Assembly (NCBI RefSeq): GCF_040419245.1
Contig: NZ_JAZHOH010000001.1
Location: forward strand, 4,216,001 to 4,280,000
Direction: 5' to 3'
Length of the DNA: 64,000 nucleotides
Source: Ewingella sp. CoE-038-23
GTDB lineage: Bacteria; Pseudomonadota; Gammaproteobacteria; Enterobacterales; Enterobacteriaceae
Below, piece by piece: positions 28,286 to 40,437 of the stretch. The position numbers and the translations under genes were made by a program. The notes under the pieces were generated by a model that saw nothing but the letters and a program-made list of their open reading frames with translations, did not search any database and was not told the DNA's origin. Within the stretch, counting starts at the first letter, position 1, and each line of letters starts with the position of its first letter.

Positions 28286-29086
28286 CTAACTCGCCCGCTG
28301 GCTACGTTTCTCTCTTCTACGATCAACATGTGCTTCCCACCATTCGGGTTTATGGGTTGGTTGAATCTTACAGATATCCGCAATAGCGACAACGATGTTG
28401 CTAGACTGAACACCATCAACATGTTCCGATAATGATGCAGATACCTTCTGATGCATTGGATCAAGAATAAAATCCACGCCTTTGATTCGAGCATGCTTTG
28501 CAGCAGGAACAAAATCAGCATCTCCTGCAAGCAGGATAATGACATCCACCAGTTTTTCATGGGCCAAAATAGTGATATCCATCCCTAACTTTATATCGAC
28601 GGCTTTTTGCTTATATTCATAATAGAAATCATCGTTGGTGAGTTCATTCCAACTTACTTCATTATTGATAAGTTGCTTCAACCTTCTTTCTTTTACCTGC
28701 CACTGGCCCGTTGTAGATAACACTCCCATTCTTAAAGCAGTTTTGCGATTAAGCCTTAATTCTTCATGTAATTCATTGCGTAAAACATTTGGAGCATGGG
28801 CTTTAAAGTTTTTCGTAGAAGGTGTTTTATGGCCTTCAAGAGGAAGTGGAAATTTAATCTGCTTATCAAGAGGTGGGCAGTCATAATAATAGATACGATA
28901 AAGCGCGAGAGGCTCTAGCTCGGCATGTCTGCCGTGTGGGGAGTCCAAGTGAAATCTAACGATACGCCAAATGATTTTTACTAGCTGTGCCGCATCGATT
29001 GTCATTCCAGAAAAATGCTTTCTCAAAAAATAATCTATGCGGCGAATAAAATACCCGCCGTCGATCATAACTGCCGTTTTTTTCAT
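28286..29086 (-). CDS. NYN-domain (PIN-like) protein of unknown role
   Basis: The 266-residue protein opens with TAVMIDGGYF (Asp9), continues with VDIKLGMDI and ends its core with LLAGDADFVPAAKHAR, the acidic pattern of NYN/LabA-type PIN-like nucleases. Metal-dependent RNA cleavage is therefore plausible but not shown. A basic tail (DRRREKRSQRAS) follows. It is AT-richer than glpD and the glg genes, and no such gene lies here in E. coli, so recent acquisition is likely. It stands alone behind a leader hairpin (29109-29166). Confidence 0.8.
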   Translation of the reverse strand: MKKTAVMIDGGYFIRRIDYFLRKHFSGMTIDAAQLVKIIWRIVRFHLDSPHGRHAELEPLALYRIYYYDCPPLDKQIKFPLPLEGHKTPSTKNFKAHAPNVLRNELHEELRLNRKTALRMGVLSTTGQWQVKERRLKQLINNEVSWNELTNDDFYYEYKQKAVDIKLGMDITILAHEKLVDVIILLAGDADFVPAAKHARIKGVDFILDPMHQKVSASLSEHVDGVQSSNIVVAIADICKIQPTHKPEWWEAHVDRRREKRSQRAS

Positions 29087-29108
29087 TCTTATCAGTTCCT
29101 TTGATATG

Positions 29109-29166
29109 AAAAAGCCCAGAACCGTTGAGTAGATCCTAACTATTATCTACGAACAGTGCTGGGCTG
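29109..29166 (-). promoter_or_regulatory. Leader hairpin with U-run before the NYN gene
   Basis: On the minus strand AGCCCAG pairs with CTGGGCT, and inside it GTAGAT pairs with ATCTAC; the outer stem is followed at once by TTTTTC. The U-run ends about 23 nt before the start codon, just ahead of the ribosome site. It looks like a terminator in the 5' leader, or the end of a short upstream RNA. Confidence 0.5.
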
Positions 29167-29248
29167 CTGTGTGAAAATTAAGCTTTTATTCAGAGGCCGT
29201 CAATACAATTTAATCTTAATTTAATGGCTTTTAGATAAGCCTCGAAAT

Positions 29249-29280
29249 AATAAAAGACACATTTTCATGTGCCTTTTATT
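29249..29280 (-). terminator. Terminator of the glg operon
   Basis: AATAAAAG-x-CACAT, TTTC loop, ATGTG-x-CTTTTATT on the plus strand: a 13-bp stem with one mismatch, 40 bp after the glgP stop, with a T-rich exit on the minus strand. Confidence 0.75.
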
Positions 29281-29319
29281 CATCCAGCTAAGTTGTTCCG
29301 ATAATTACCAATTACCTCA

Positions 29320-31767
29320 TCACAACTTAATCGGCTTAATGTTCCAGATCTCATCCGCGTATTCTTGGATGGTGCGGTCGGAGGAAAAATAGCCCATGTT
29401 GGCGATGTTCAGCAGGGTGCGGCGGGTCCACTCTTCGGGCTGTTTGTAGAGTTCATCCACTTTATCTTGGGTATCGACATAGCTGCGATAGTCCGCCAAT
29501 ACCTGATAATGGTCGCCAAGGTTAACCAGCGTGTCGAACAGATTGCTGTAGCGTTTTGGCTCATTAGGGCTGAAGACGCCGGTGGCAATCTGAGTTAGCA
29601 CCTGATGCAACTCAGCGTCCTGCTCATAGTAGCTGTGCGGGTTGTAGCCGTCGCGGCGCAGCTGCTCGACCTGCGGGGTAGTGTTGCCGAAGATAAAGAT
29701 ATTCTCTTCGCCGACGTGCTCCAGCATTTCGACATTGGCGCCATCCAGCGTGCCGATGGTTAGCGCGCCGTTGAGCGCAAACTTCATATTACTGGTGCCG
29801 GACGCCTCGGTGCCCGCCAGCGAGATCTGTTCAGAGAGATCCGCCGCCGGAATGATGATCTGTGCCAAACTCACGCTGTAGTTCGGAATGAACACTACTT
29901 TGAGTTTGTCGCGCACGCGGGGATCTTCATTGATCACCGCGGCTACGTCGTTGATCAGGCGAATAATTTGCTTGGCCGCGTAGTACGCAGAGGCCGCTTT
30001 CCCGGCAAAAATCACCGTGCGCGGCACCCAGCCAGCATCGGGATCTTCGATAATCCGGTTATAACGGGTGATGACGTGCAGCACGTTCATCAGCTGGCGT
30101 TTGTACTCGTGAATGCGCTTAATCTGCACGTCGAACAGGCTTTTCGGGTCCACCACCACGTCGAGCTTCTGAGCGATATACAGCGCCAGCCGCTTTTTGT
30201 TCTCCAGCTTGGCCTTGCGCAGCGCCTCGAGGAAGCTTGGGTAGTCGATATTCTGTTTCAGCTCTTCCAGCTGGCTGAGGTCCGTACGCCAGTTATGGCC
30301 GATGGCGTCATCCAGCACTTTCGACAGCGGCTTGTTGGCCAGCCCCAGCCAGCGGCGCGGGGTCACGCCATTGGTTTTATTGCAGAAACGGTCTGGATAG
30401 ATGTGGGCGAAGTCGACAAACAGCGACTGCACCATCAACTCCGAGTGCAGCGCCGACACGCCGTTCACTTTATGGCTGGCAATCACCGCCAGCCACGCCA
30501 TGCGTACACGGCGGCCGTTGCCTTCATCAATAATCGACACGCGGGAGAGAATGCCGCTGTCATCCGGCACTTTCACCGCCACCTCTTTGAGGAAGTGGTC
30601 GTTAATCTGGAAGATAATTTCCAGATGGCGCGGCAGGATTTTGCCAATCATATCCACCGGCCAGGTTTCCAACGCTTCGCTCATTAGGGTGTGGTTGGTG
30701 TAGGAGAAGACCTGCGTCACTGTCCCCCACGCCTGCTCCCACGTGAATTTATGCTCGTCAATCAGCAGACGCATTAGCTCAGGGATGGAGAGCACCGGGT
30801 GAGTGTCATTGAGGTGGATGGCGATTTTGTCCGCCAGATTCTCGTAAGTGTGGTGCGTGACGTAGTGGCGGTTGAGGATGTCCTGCACGGTAGCCGACAC
30901 CAAAAAGTACTCTTGGCGCAGGCGCAGCTCGCGGCCCGAGTAGGTGGAGTCATCCGGGTAGAGCACCCGCGACACGTTTTCCGAGTGGTTTTTATCTTCC
31001 ACCGCCGCAAAGTAGTCGCCCTGATTGAATTTGCCAAGGTTGATTTCGTTACTGGCCTGCGCACCCCACAGGCGCAGCGTGTTGGTAGCGTCGGTGTCGA
31101 AACCGGGGATAACCTGATCATAAGCCAGCGCAATAACTTCTTCGGTTTCTAGCCAGCGGGTTTTGCTGCCTTCATGCTGCAAACGCCCGCCGAAACGCAC
31201 CTTGTAGCGGGTGCTGTGGCGCTGGAATTCCCACGGGTTGCCGTACTCCAGCCAATAGTCTGGGGACTCCATCTGCTGACCATTAATGATATTTTGCGCG
31301 AACATGCCGTATTCATAGCGAATGCCGTAGCCACGGCCCGGCAGCGCCAGCGTCGCCAGTGAATCAAGGAAACAGGCCGCCAAACGCCCCAACCCGCCAT
31401 TGCCCAAGCCGGGGTCATTCTCTTCGCCGATCAGCTCCTCAAGGTCAAAGCCCATTTCATCCAGCGCCTGCTTGATGTCATCGTAGATGCCCATCGACAG
31501 CAGCGCGTTAGACAAGGTGCGGCCAATCAAAAACTCCATCGACAGATAATAAACCTGACGCACATCCTGCGACGTTTGCGCGCGGTTGGAGCGCAGCCAG
31601 CGTTCTACCATGCGGTCGCGCACGGCAAACAGCGTGGCGTTCAGCCAGTCGTGTTGGGTGGCGATAGAGGGGTCTTTGCCGATGATAAACATCAACTTAT
31701 AGGCAATAGAGTGTTTCAGCGCTTCAACACTGACAGTAGGCGATGTGTAATTAAACGGTGAGGTCAT
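29320..31767 (-). CDS. glgP: GlgP glycogen phosphorylase
   Basis: GlgP releases glucose-1-phosphate from glycogen chain ends. The 815-residue GT35 enzyme has exactly the E. coli length, with the PLP lysine in [14 protein letters not shown]. It is paralogous to MalP at 10.7 kb but has the longer N-terminus. It is the last gene of glgBXCAP, 40 bp after glgA. Confidence 0.97.
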   Translation of the reverse strand: MTSPFNYTSPTVSVEALKHSIAYKLMFIIGKDPSIATQHDWLNATLFAVRDRMVERWLRSNRAQTSQDVRQVYYLSMEFLIGRTLSNALLSMGIYDDIKQALDEMGFDLEELIGEENDPGLGNGGLGRLAACFLDSLATLALPGRGYGIRYEYGMFAQNIINGQQMESPDYWLEYGNPWEFQRHSTRYKVRFGGRLQHEGSKTRWLETEEVIALAYDQVIPGFDTDATNTLRLWGAQASNEINLGKFNQGDYFAAVEDKNHSENVSRVLYPDDSTYSGRELRLRQEYFLVSATVQDILNRHYVTHHTYENLADKIAIHLNDTHPVLSIPELMRLLIDEHKFTWEQAWGTVTQVFSYTNHTLMSEALETWPVDMIGKILPRHLEIIFQINDHFLKEVAVKVPDDSGILSRVSIIDEGNGRRVRMAWLAVIASHKVNGVSALHSELMVQSLFVDFAHIYPDRFCNKTNGVTPRRWLGLANKPLSKVLDDAIGHNWRTDLSQLEELKQNIDYPSFLEALRKAKLENKKRLALYIAQKLDVVVDPKSLFDVQIKRIHEYKRQLMNVLHVITRYNRIIEDPDAGWVPRTVIFAGKAASAYYAAKQIIRLINDVAAVINEDPRVRDKLKVVFIPNYSVSLAQIIIPAADLSEQISLAGTEASGTSNMKFALNGALTIGTLDGANVEMLEHVGEENIFIFGNTTPQVEQLRRDGYNPHSYYEQDAELHQVLTQIATGVFSPNEPKRYSNLFDTLVNLGDHYQVLADYRSYVDTQDKVDELYKQPEEWTRRTLLNIANMGYFSSDRTIQEYADEIWNIKPIKL

Positions 31768-31807
31768 AGCGTTGCGTTCCCAATCAAGTCATGCCGCTGC
31801 GCGGCCA

Positions 31808-33244
31808 TTATGACAACAGGCGTTGATAAAGAGACAGATAGGCCTGAGCCGCTACCTGCCAGCCGAAGTCGATTCCCATGGCATGATGCTGCACGTGCCG
31901 CCAATGCTTTGGCCGGCTCCAGAGAACAAAGGCCCGACGAATAGCGTTACCCAATGACTTGCCGTTCGCCTCTTCGAAAACAAAACCGCTGGCGGTGCCG
32001 TCGGCCAGATTCTCCAGCGCGCAGTCCACCACGGTATCAGCCAGCCCGCCGGTGCGACGCACCAGCGGCAGCGTGCCGTACTTTAGGCCGTAGAGCTGAG
32101 TCAGGCCGCAAGGCTCGAAACGGCTCGGCACCATGATCACATCAGCGCCGCCAATAATGCGGTGCGAGAACGCTTCGTGATAACCCAGCTGAACGCCAAC
32201 CTGCCCCGGATTGTCCGCCGCCGCCGCCAAAAATGCCTGCTGCAACACGGCATCGCCCGCGCCGAGCAGCGCCAATTGGCCGCCGCGTTCCAGCAGATCG
32301 GGCAGCGCTTCCAGCACCAGATCCAACCCTTTTTGACTGGTCAGGCGGCTGACCACGGCGAACACCAGCCGCGAGTCATCGACGTCCAGCCCCATCGCCC
32401 GCTGCAAATAGGCTTTGTTGATGGCTTTGGAGCGCAGGTCGTCGGCGTCGTAACGCGCAGACAGCAGCACATCATTGCGCGGCTGCCAGATAGCATCGTC
32501 TACGCCGTTGAGAATACCGGTGAGACGCCCTTCGCGCTCCAGCTCCAGCAGTAGCGACTCCATGCCGTAACCAAACTCCGGCCGGGTGATCTCCTTGGCG
32601 TAGGTTGGGCTGACGGTGGTGACGTGGTCGGAGTAATACAGCCCGGCCTTGAGGTAAGAAATCTGGCCGAAGAACTCCAAGCCGTGCATCTGGAAGAATT
32701 CTTGCGGGATTTGCAGCTGCTGCAAATGGTGGCTTTCGAACAGCCCCTGAAATGCCAGATTGTGCACCGTAAACACGGTTTTCACCGGCAGATTACGTGC
32801 GCGCACGTAGGCGGACGTCAGCCCGGCGTGCCAGTCATGGGATTGCAGAATATCCGGCTGCCAAGACGGATCGAACCCGGCACCCAGCTCCGCCGCCATC
32901 CAGCCCAGCAGGGCAAAGCGCAGATGGTTATCCGGGTAAGCATATAAAGATTGATCGTGATACGGACTGCCGGGACGGTCATACAAAATGGGCACGTCAA
33001 TTATATAAATTCCCACGCCCTGATAGACGCCGTAGCGCAGCGTCACCTGCCCCGCAAAAGTATCAAGTTGCCCCACGACCTGCGTCTCGCCCAGCCCGCG
33101 TTTGATATCAGGGAACGCCGGAATCAAGACGCGAACGTCAGTCCCCCCTTCAATTTGTGCGGCGGGAAGCGCACCCGCGACGTCAGCCAGTCCGCCCGTT
33201 TTCAACAGGGGGAACAGCTCTGAACAAACATGTAAAACCTGCAT
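31808..33244 (-). CDS. glgA: GlgA glycogen synthase
   Basis: GlgA extends alpha-1,4-glucan from ADP-glucose. The 478-residue GT5 enzyme has the ADP-glucose-binding KTGGLADV near the N-terminus (residues 16-23), and the C-terminal catalytic region [20 protein letters not shown] precedes the ATG. The gap to glgC upstream is 178 bp, far longer than the short gap in E. coli. Confidence 0.97.
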   Translation of the reverse strand: MQVLHVCSELFPLLKTGGLADVAGALPAAQIEGGTDVRVLIPAFPDIKRGLGETQVVGQLDTFAGQVTLRYGVYQGVGIYIIDVPILYDRPGSPYHDQSLYAYPDNHLRFALLGWMAAELGAGFDPSWQPDILQSHDWHAGLTSAYVRARNLPVKTVFTVHNLAFQGLFESHHLQQLQIPQEFFQMHGLEFFGQISYLKAGLYYSDHVTTVSPTYAKEITRPEFGYGMESLLLELEREGRLTGILNGVDDAIWQPRNDVLLSARYDADDLRSKAINKAYLQRAMGLDVDDSRLVFAVVSRLTSQKGLDLVLEALPDLLERGGQLALLGAGDAVLQQAFLAAAADNPGQVGVQLGYHEAFSHRIIGGADVIMVPSRFEPCGLTQLYGLKYGTLPLVRRTGGLADTVVDCALENLADGTASGFVFEEANGKSLGNAIRRAFVLWSRPKHWRHVQHHAMGIDFGWQVAAQAYLSLYQRLLS

Positions 33245-33422
33245 TCGCGCTCCTGAGTCATCACCGCCATCACGGGATAAGGGCCGAAATGGCGAGCAAA
33301 TATTATCGGGGCAGACGTCAATATTCTCCCTCTTGACCGTCCCGGACCACGTTCATTTCATCTAATCAGCTTTTCACTTCTTACCGGCCGACCCAACGCG
33401 TTGGGCTGCAAAATGCCGGGTA
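33245..33422 (-). other. Unusually long glgC-glgA spacer
   Basis: 178 bp separate the glgC stop from the glgA start. It contains a perfect 14-bp palindrome CCCAACGCGTTGGG (33392-33405) close after glgC. I see no coding frame and no U-run. Confidence 0.5.
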
Positions 33423-34700
33423 TTACAATTTCGCGAGCATCGCCCTGGTGACGAGCACGACCCCGCCCTCTGAACGATAAAAACGTTTACTGTCTTCGTC
33501 GGCGTTTTCGCCAATCACCATGCCCTCAGGAATATGACAGGCACGGTCGATCACGCATTTACGCAAACGACAGGAGCGACCGACGTTGACGTCCGGTAGC
33601 AAGACTGTCGAATCAATATTGCAAAACGAGTTCACCCGCACGCGCGGGAACAGCACGGCGTTGACCACCACCGAGCCAGAGACAATGCAGCCCCCGGCTA
33701 CCAGAGAGTTCATGGTCATGCCGTGGCTGCCCGACCTGTCTTGCACAAACTTGGCCGGCGGCAGCGGCTCCATATGGGTGCGGATAGGCCACGAGCGGTC
33801 ATACATATCCAGCTCAGGCGTCACCGACGCTAAATCCAGATTGGCTTTCCAGTAAGCGTCCAGCGTACCGACGTCGCGCCAGTACGGTGGCTGCTCGCTG
33901 TTTTGCGTCACGCAGGAGAGGCTGAAGGGATGGGCCCAGGCCGCGCCCTGACGCGTAATTTTCGGAATAAGATCTTTACCAAAGTCGTGGCTGGACTCTT
34001 CGCTCGCCATGTCCTCTTCGAGCAGACGGAAAAGGTAATCCGCATTAAAAATGTAGACCCCCATGCTGGCCAGCGCCATGTCCGGCTGGCCCGGTATTGA
34101 GGGCGGATCCTGCGGTTTTTCGAGGAAGCTCTTGATTTGATAGTCTTCGCTGACGTCCATCACGCCAAATTCACTGGCTTCCGCCAGCGGCACGGCCAGA
34201 CAGGCCACGGTGCAATCGCCGCCTTTTTCCACGTGGTCCACCAGCATGCGCGAGTAGTCCATTTTGTAGATGTGGTCCCCGGCCAGAATCACCACGTACT
34301 CCGCCTCATAGCGGCGAATAATGTCCAGATTCTGATACACCGCGTCGGCGGTACCTTTGTACCAATGCTCGGTGCTCTGGCGCTGCTGGGCGGGGAGTAA
34401 ATCGACGAACTCGTTCATCTCCTCATTGAGAAACGACCAGCCGCGCTGAATATGCTGAACAAGGGTATGTGATTGATATTGCGTGATTACGCCGATGCGA
34501 CGAATGCCCGAGTTCAGGCAGTTCGACAGGGCAAAATCGATGATGCGGAATTTGCCACCAAAGTGCACCGCAGGCTTGGCCCGCGTGGCGGTTAAATCTT
34601 TCAAGCGCGAACCGCGTCCTCCGGCCAAAATTAGCGCCACGGACTTGAGCGGCAGCTGTCTTGCCAGCATGACCGGGTCTCGATGTTCTGTTTTACTCAT
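33423..34700 (-). CDS. glgC: GlgC glucose-1-phosphate adenylyltransferase
   Basis: GlgC makes ADP-glucose, the controlled step of glycogen synthesis, activated by fructose-1,6-bisphosphate and inhibited by AMP in enterics. The 425-residue protein has the nucleotidyltransferase signature [15 protein letters not shown], the substrate site FLEKP and a C-terminal left-handed beta-helix. An AAGGAG ribosome site precedes it; GGA motifs there could bind CsrA as in E. coli, which I infer only by analogy. Confidence 0.97.
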   Translation of the reverse strand: MSKTEHRDPVMLARQLPLKSVALILAGGRGSRLKDLTATRAKPAVHFGGKFRIIDFALSNCLNSGIRRIGVITQYQSHTLVQHIQRGWSFLNEEMNEFVDLLPAQQRQSTEHWYKGTADAVYQNLDIIRRYEAEYVVILAGDHIYKMDYSRMLVDHVEKGGDCTVACLAVPLAEASEFGVMDVSEDYQIKSFLEKPQDPPSIPGQPDMALASMGVYIFNADYLFRLLEEDMASEESSHDFGKDLIPKITRQGAAWAHPFSLSCVTQNSEQPPYWRDVGTLDAYWKANLDLASVTPELDMYDRSWPIRTHMEPLPPAKFVQDRSGSHGMTMNSLVAGGCIVSGSVVVNAVLFPRVRVNSFCNIDSTVLLPDVNVGRSCRLRKCVIDRACHIPEGMVIGENADEDSKRFYRSEGGVVLVTRAMLAKL

Positions 34701-34774
34701 GATGAACTCCTTGCATCACTCTGCTGACGTTGCGCTGTGCCGAAGGTGTTGCCCGACGATTGGTTGTTAATCAC

Positions 34775-36766
34775 TTATTCGCCGCTCTCCAGTACAGATA
34801 GGGTTTTCGCTTGCGCACACCACATTCCGCCCTCCCTGACCGGCGGTGCTCCCTCAGCGAATGGCGCAACCAGGCGCCAGTTCCCTGCGGGCAATTGCAT
34901 ATCAACATCGTTAAGCGATGCGTTGAGAACCACCAGCCAGCGCCGCGAAAGGCGGATTTGCAGCCACTGCTGCGGGCCATGCTCCCAACCCTCATTGCTC
35001 ATCGGCTGGCCTTGCTGGTCCAGCCATTCAACGTCATCGCCCCCGGCCTGCCACCACGTAGAACGCGACAGCGCGGGGATCTTCTTGCGCAGCGCAATCA
35101 GCGCCGCCACGTAGGCCGTGAGGCTTTCATCGGCGTGATGCCAGTCGAGCCAGGTCAGCGCGTTATCCTGACAGTAGGCGTTATTGTTGCCCTGCTGGCT
35201 GTGGCCCTGCTCATCGCCTGCCAGCAGCATCGGCGTACCCTGCGACAGCAACAGCGTCGCCAACAGGGCGCGCTGGCTCAGCCCGCGCTGATGCTGCACC
35301 GCAGGCGAGGCGTTCAGCCCTTCTTCGCCATGGTTCTGGCTGTAATTCTCATTGTGGCCGTCGCGGTTATCTTCGCCGTTGGCCTGATTGTGCTTGTCGT
35401 TAAAGCTCACGAGGTCGCGCAGCGTGAAGCCGTCGTGAGCGGTAAGCATGTTCACGCTGGAATAAGGCGCGCGATCGTCATGATTGAACAGGTCGGCGGA
35501 GGCGGCAAAGCGCTGGGCGAACTGCCCCAGCGGCAGGTTGCCGTGCAGCCAGAATTTGCGCATGTCATCGCGCCACAGGTCGCTCCACTCGGCGAAAGGC
35601 GCGGGGAAATGCCCCAGTTGGTAGCCGCCGGGGCCGATGTCCCAGGGTTCGGCAATCAGCTTGCAGCCCGATAGCACGTCGTCGGCCTGAATTGCGGCAA
35701 ACAGCGGCGATTGGGTGTCGAAGGTCGGCGTTCTGCCAAGCACCGTGGCTAAATCAAAGCGGAAACCGTCGACGTGGCACTCCCGCACCCAATAGCGCAG
35801 GCAGTCCACCGTCCAGGCAATGGTTTCGTCATCCACCAGACGCAGCGCGTTGCCGCAGCCGGTCACGTTGTCGTCACTGCCGTCTTCGCGCAGCCAGTAC
35901 CAGCTGGCGTTATCGATGCCACGGAAGGAGATAAATGGCCCGTCGACGTCCAGCTCCGCGCTGTGGTTGAACACCACGTCGAGGATCACTTCGATTCCCG
36001 CCTGATGCAGCGCTTTGACCGCTGCTTTAAATTCGTTCAATGCCGATAGGTTTTTGTGGCGGCTGGCGTAGCGTGGTTCCACCGCGCAAGGGGCCAGCAC
36101 GTTATAGCCCCAGTAATTGCTCAGCCCAAGCCGCTGTAGGCGCGGCTCGTCGGCGTGATGCTGCACCGGCAATAATTCAATGGCGGTAATGCCCAGATGC
36201 TGCAGATATTGCAGCATCACCGGATGCGCCAGCCCGGCATAAGTGCCGCGCAGCGCCGCCGGAATGCCCGGATGCTGGCGAGTCAAACCGCGAACGTGCG
36301 CCTCATAAATCACCGTTTCGCTCCACGGCGTGGCGGGCGGCGCGTCATCCCCCCAGTCAAAGGCGTCATTGACCACTACTGACTTTGGCGCGGCCACCGC
36401 GCTGTCTTTGTCATCCGGCGCGTCAATGCCGCCGGCGAGCCGCGCGTTGTCCCGCAGCTCTCCTTCTAGCGCCCGAGCGGCTGGATCGATCAACAGCTTT
36501 TTAGGATTGAAACGTAACCCCCGCGCCGGTTCAAACGGCCCGTAAACCCGATAACCGTAGCGCTGCCCTGCCTTGGCGTTTGGCAGAAAGCCGTGCCAGA
36601 GGTTGCCGGTTCTCCCCGGCAAGGTTAAGCGCTGCTCGCTGCCTGCTTCATCAAACAGGCACAACTCGACCTTCTCCGCGTGGGCGGAAAACAGGCTGAA
36701 GTTGACGCCATCTGGCTGCAACGTGGCACCAAAAGGCTGCGATTTACCGGGCTGGAGCTTATTCAT
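34775..36766 (-). CDS. glgX: GlgX glycogen debranching enzyme
   Basis: GlgX hydrolyses alpha-1,6 branches from phosphorylase-trimmed glycogen. The 663-residue GH13 protein has an N-terminal CBM48-like domain and the catalytic motifs [18 protein letters not shown] (nucleophile Asp), IAEPWDIG (acid Glu) and LTAHDG. Its ATG overlaps the glgB stop by 3 bases (ATGA), indicating coupled translation. Confidence 0.97.
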   Translation of the reverse strand: MNKLQPGKSQPFGATLQPDGVNFSLFSAHAEKVELCLFDEAGSEQRLTLPGRTGNLWHGFLPNAKAGQRYGYRVYGPFEPARGLRFNPKKLLIDPAARALEGELRDNARLAGGIDAPDDKDSAVAAPKSVVVNDAFDWGDDAPPATPWSETVIYEAHVRGLTRQHPGIPAALRGTYAGLAHPVMLQYLQHLGITAIELLPVQHHADEPRLQRLGLSNYWGYNVLAPCAVEPRYASRHKNLSALNEFKAAVKALHQAGIEVILDVVFNHSAELDVDGPFISFRGIDNASWYWLREDGSDDNVTGCGNALRLVDDETIAWTVDCLRYWVRECHVDGFRFDLATVLGRTPTFDTQSPLFAAIQADDVLSGCKLIAEPWDIGPGGYQLGHFPAPFAEWSDLWRDDMRKFWLHGNLPLGQFAQRFAASADLFNHDDRAPYSSVNMLTAHDGFTLRDLVSFNDKHNQANGEDNRDGHNENYSQNHGEEGLNASPAVQHQRGLSQRALLATLLLSQGTPMLLAGDEQGHSQQGNNNAYCQDNALTWLDWHHADESLTAYVAALIALRKKIPALSRSTWWQAGGDDVEWLDQQGQPMSNEGWEHGPQQWLQIRLSRRWLVVLNASLNDVDMQLPAGNWRLVAPFAEGAPPVREGGMWCAQAKTLSVLESGE

Positions 36767-38949
36767 AGATCCTCCCGCCTGAGATAGAGAGTCGCCAGCG
36801 GAGGAATGGTCAGCGATATGGAGTGATCGCGCTGATGGTGGTGGTGGGCATGGCTGTAAATATCACCGCCGTTGCCGACATTGCTGCCGCGATAGAAGTG
36901 CGAATCGGTATTCAGCACTTCGTGGTAGCGCCCCGGACGCCCGACGCCGATGCGGTAATCGTAGCGCGGCACCGGCGTGAAGTTGCTGACCACGATGATT
37001 TCGTTGCCGTGCTCGTCGCGACGAGCAAAGGCAAACACCGAGTTTTCATGGTCATCCACCACCAGCCATTCAAAGCCGCGCGGGTTGAAATCCAGCTCAT
37101 ACAGCGGCGACTGCTGGCGATAAACGTGGTTTAAATCGCGCACTAAATGCTGCACGCCGCTGTGCCAGCCATTTTGGTCATCCAGCAGGTGCCAGTCGAG
37201 GCTGTTGTTGAAATCCCATTCGCGCCCTTGGGCAAACTCACAGCCCATAAACAGCAGTTTCTTGCCCGGATGCGCCCACATAAAGCCGTAATAGGCCCGC
37301 AGGTTGGCAAACTTCTGCCAGGTGTCGCCCGGCATTCTGTCGAGCAGCGAGCCTTTGCCGTGCACCACTTCATCGTGCGACAGCGGCAAAATGAAGTTCT
37401 CGCTGTAGGCATAAAGCACGCCAAAGGTCATGAGGTGGTGGTGATATTTGCGGTGAACCGGGTCAAGCTGCATGTAATTGAGGGAGTCATGCATCCAGCC
37501 CATATTCCACTTGTAGTGGAAGCCGAGGCCGTTGGCGTCCGGCGGCATGGTGACGCCGGGGTAGTCGGTGGACTCTTCCGCCAGCGTCACTGCCCCGTCC
37601 AGCTCGCGGCCAATGGTCTGGTTGGTGTAGCGCAGGAAGGAGATCGCTTCGAGATTTTCCCGCCCGCCATAGTGATTAGGCACCCACTCTCCCGGCTTGC
37701 GGCTGTAGTCGCGGTAGATCATCGACGCCACGGCATCGACGCGCAAACCATCAATGCCGTAGCGCTCAATCCAGTAAAAACCGTTACCCGCCAGATAGTT
37801 GCGCACTTCGTGGCGGCCATAGTTGTAAATCAGCGTGTTCCAGTCCTGATGATAACCTTCGCGCGGATCGGCATATTCGTACAGCGCGGTGCCGTCGAAC
37901 TGCGCCAGCCCGTGGGCGTCGCTCGGGAAATGGCCCGGCACCCAGTCGAGGATCACGTTCAGCCCGGCGTCGTGGGCGGCGTCGATAAAGGCTTTGAACT
38001 CTTGCGGCGTGCCGTAGCGACGGGTCGGGGCATACATGCCGAGCGGCTGATAGCCCCAGCTACCGTCGAACGGATGCTCGTTAATTGGCATCAGTTCAAT
38101 ATGGGTGAAGCCCATCCATTTGGCGTAGGAGACCAGCTGCTCGGCCAGCTCACCATAGCTCAGCCAGAAATTATCATCGGTATGGCGACGCCACGAGCCG
38201 AGATGCACCTCGTAAACGGAGATGGGCTGGTTAAAGGCATTGGCTTTCTTGCGTTCGGCGGAAAACGGCACCTTTTCAGGCAGTTGGCGCACCAGAGAAG
38301 CCGTCTCCGGGCGCATCTGGGCTTCAAAAGCATAAGGGTCGGCGCGCAGCGAAACATGGCCACGGCAATCAATAATTTCATATTTGTAGAGCTGGCCCTG
38401 CTTAACGGCGGGGATAAACAGCTCCCAAATGCCGTTTTCGCGGCGCTGGCGCATCGGGTGGCGCCGGCCATCCCAGTAATTGAACTCACCCACTACGGAG
38501 ATCCGCGTGGCATTCGGCGCCCAGACGGCGAAACTCACGCCTTCGACGCCATCCAGCACCTGCGGGTGCGCGCCCAGTTGTTCATAAGGGCGGAGGTGCG
38601 TGCCCTCGGCCAACAGCCAGATATCCAGCTCCTGCAACAGAGTGCCGAAGCGATAAGGGTCGTCGAGGCGATGGGTATTTTCGCCCCAACGCACGTCCAA
38701 CTGATAGCGAAACGGGTTCTTGCGCCGTGGTATTAACCCGACAAAAAAACCGCGATCGTCATAGCGGCGCAGCTCACACACCTGCGTACCCTTGTCGGCG
38801 TCCACCACCCACACTTGATCAGCGTCTGGCAGCAGAGCGCGAACTTCAATACCTGCCGCGACGGTGTGCATCCCCAGTAAGGAAAAAGGATCAGCGTAGT
38901 GTCCAGAAATAAGCTGATTAATAACGTGCTGATCGGGAAGTACTGACAT
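36763..38949 (-). CDS. glgB: GlgB 1,4-alpha-glucan branching enzyme
   Basis: GlgB introduces alpha-1,6 branches into glycogen. The 728-residue GH13 protein has the tandem N-terminal beta domains of the long (N1) type and catalytic motifs [18 protein letters not shown] (nucleophile), EESTDYPG (acid/base) and LPLSHDEV. The ATG at 38949 after AGGACG gives the E. coli length; an upstream frame to 39021 is unsupported. It is the first gene of glgBXCAP. Confidence 0.97.
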   Translation of the reverse strand: MSVLPDQHVINQLISGHYADPFSLLGMHTVAAGIEVRALLPDADQVWVVDADKGTQVCELRRYDDRGFFVGLIPRRKNPFRYQLDVRWGENTHRLDDPYRFGTLLQELDIWLLAEGTHLRPYEQLGAHPQVLDGVEGVSFAVWAPNATRISVVGEFNYWDGRRHPMRQRRENGIWELFIPAVKQGQLYKYEIIDCRGHVSLRADPYAFEAQMRPETASLVRQLPEKVPFSAERKKANAFNQPISVYEVHLGSWRRHTDDNFWLSYGELAEQLVSYAKWMGFTHIELMPINEHPFDGSWGYQPLGMYAPTRRYGTPQEFKAFIDAAHDAGLNVILDWVPGHFPSDAHGLAQFDGTALYEYADPREGYHQDWNTLIYNYGRHEVRNYLAGNGFYWIERYGIDGLRVDAVASMIYRDYSRKPGEWVPNHYGGRENLEAISFLRYTNQTIGRELDGAVTLAEESTDYPGVTMPPDANGLGFHYKWNMGWMHDSLNYMQLDPVHRKYHHHLMTFGVLYAYSENFILPLSHDEVVHGKGSLLDRMPGDTWQKFANLRAYYGFMWAHPGKKLLFMGCEFAQGREWDFNNSLDWHLLDDQNGWHSGVQHLVRDLNHVYRQQSPLYELDFNPRGFEWLVVDDHENSVFAFARRDEHGNEIIVVSNFTPVPRYDYRIGVGRPGRYHEVLNTDSHFYRGSNVGNGGDIYSHAHHHHQRDHSISLTIPPLATLYLRREDL

Positions 38950-39288
38950 GAATTTCGTCCTATGATTAATTAAATCAATAAATTCAATGACATCAGGCAG
39001 ATGATTAATGTTATTTCTCAAATAAATTGTGCGCCCGTTTTCTCATGCGCCCTGTGATGCGCGTGCCGTTATTTTTTGCTTAAACGTGCTCGACGACGCT
39101 CATGTTCACAGTTTCTAAAAATGTGCTATTTCCCCCTTCTCAAATTCTAATGGGTCATCTACTAAGCATAGACAAAGGTCGTTAAAAGGCAGGGTGGATA
39201 AGCAGAGGAATTTTGGGTGTCTTGAAATTCAGGGGAAAGCGCTAGGAGGAGAGACAGGAACAGGGTGAAGTGCTTGATAAAAGGAGTT
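38950..39288 (-). promoter_or_regulatory. glgB upstream region
   Basis: About 340 bp without a gene separate glgB from the asd terminator. It is AT-rich next to glgB and should contain the glg operon promoter, but I see no site I can name with confidence. Confidence 0.4.
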
Positions 39289-39314
39289 AAAACGGGACAC
39301 CGTGCTGGTGCCCC
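39289..39314 (-). terminator. Terminator of asd
   Basis: On the minus strand GGGGCACC, 5-nt loop, GGTGTCCC (one G-U pair) then GTTTT, 20 bp after the asd stop. Confidence 0.7.
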
Positions 39315-39333
39315 GAGGGAGGATTATCAGGAG

Positions 39334-40437
39334 TTACAGCAAGATGCGCAGCATGCGGCGCAGAGGCTCAGCGGCCCCCCACAGCAGCTGGTCGCCCACG
39401 GTGAAGGCGGAGAGATACTGTGGGCCCATGTTCAGCTTACGCAGACGCCCAACCGGGGTGTTCATGGTGCCGGTGACCGCGGCCGGAGTCAGTTCACGCA
39501 TCGACATTTCACGGTCATTCGGGATCACGCGAACCCAGTCATTGTGGGTAGCCAGCATCTGTTCGATTTCTGGAATCGACACGTCTTTTTTTAGTTTCAG
39601 GGTGAAAGCCTGGCTGTGGCAGCGCAGCGCGCCGATGCGCACGCACAGGCCATCCACTGGGATCACGCTTGAAGTACCAAGGATTTTGTTGGTTTCAGCC
39701 TGACCTTTCCACTCTTCTTTGGTCTGGCCGTTGTCGAGCTGCTTGTCAATCCAAGGGATCAGACCGCCCGCTAAAGGAACGCCGAAGTTGTCGGTTGGCA
39801 GAGTACCGCTGCGGGTCAGCGCAGTGACTTTGCGTTCGATATCCAGAATGGCCGAAGCCGGATCTTGCAGCTCTTTCGCCACGTTGTTGTGCAGCATGCC
39901 CATTTGGGTCAGCAATTCGCGCATGTGACGCGCGCCGCCGCCAGATGCCGCCTGATAAGTGGCGACAGAGGCCCACTCAATCAGGTCATTGGCAAACAGG
40001 CCGCCGAGTGACATCAGCATCAGGCTGACGGTGCAGTTACCGCCGGCAAAGGTCTTAATACCTTTGTCGATACCCTGATGAATTACTGCGCTGTTGACCG
40101 GGTCCAGAATAATGATCGCGTCATCGTTCATTCTTAAAGAGGATGCTGCGTCGATCCAGTAGCCATTCCAACCGATTTGACGCAGCTTCGGATAGATTTC
40201 ATTGGTATAATCGCCGCCCTGACAGGTAATGATAATGTCCAACGCACTCAGTGCGTCGAGATCATAAGCATCCTGCAATGTGCCCTGCTGCCCGGTAAAT
40301 GACGGAGCGGCCTGGCCGTGTTGCGAGGTGGAGAAGAATACCGGGCGGATGGCGTCAAAATCGCGTTCTTCAATCATGCGTTGCATGAGTACAGAACCGA
40401 CCATACCGCGCCAGCCAATGAAACCTACATTTTTCAT
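39334..40437 (-). CDS. asd: Aspartate-semialdehyde dehydrogenase
   Basis: Asd reduces aspartyl phosphate to aspartate semialdehyde, the branch point to lysine, diaminopimelate, threonine and methionine. The 367-residue product (E. coli length) has the NADP-binding [11 protein letters not shown] and the catalytic Cys135 in [10 protein letters not shown]. The ATG at 40437 ([10 protein letters not shown]) fits the family; the frame runs open upstream without similarity. It is monocistronic and divergent from yhgN. Confidence 0.97.
   Translation of the reverse strand: MKNVGFIGWRGMVGSVLMQRMIEERDFDAIRPVFFSTSQHGQAAPSFTGQQGTLQDAYDLDALSALDIIITCQGGDYTNEIYPKLRQIGWNGYWIDAASSLRMNDDAIIILDPVNSAVIHQGIDKGIKTFAGGNCTVSLMLMSLGGLFANDLIEWASVATYQAASGGGARHMRELLTQMGMLHNNVAKELQDPASAILDIERKVTALTRSGTLPTDNFGVPLAGGLIPWIDKQLDNGQTKEEWKGQAETNKILGTSSVIPVDGLCVRIGALRCHSQAFTLKLKKDVSIPEIEQMLATHNDWVRVIPNDREMSMRELTPAAVTGTMNTPVGRLRKLNMGPQYLSAFTVGDQLLWGAAEPLRRMLRILL

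Noticed and set aside
34811..35674. 287-codon plus frame opposite glgX
   Set aside because: Antisense shadow; glgX motifs are intact on the minus strand.
37147..38736. 529-codon plus frame opposite glgB
   Set aside because: Its length comes from GC-rich antisense bias; glgB on the other strand has all catalytic motifs.
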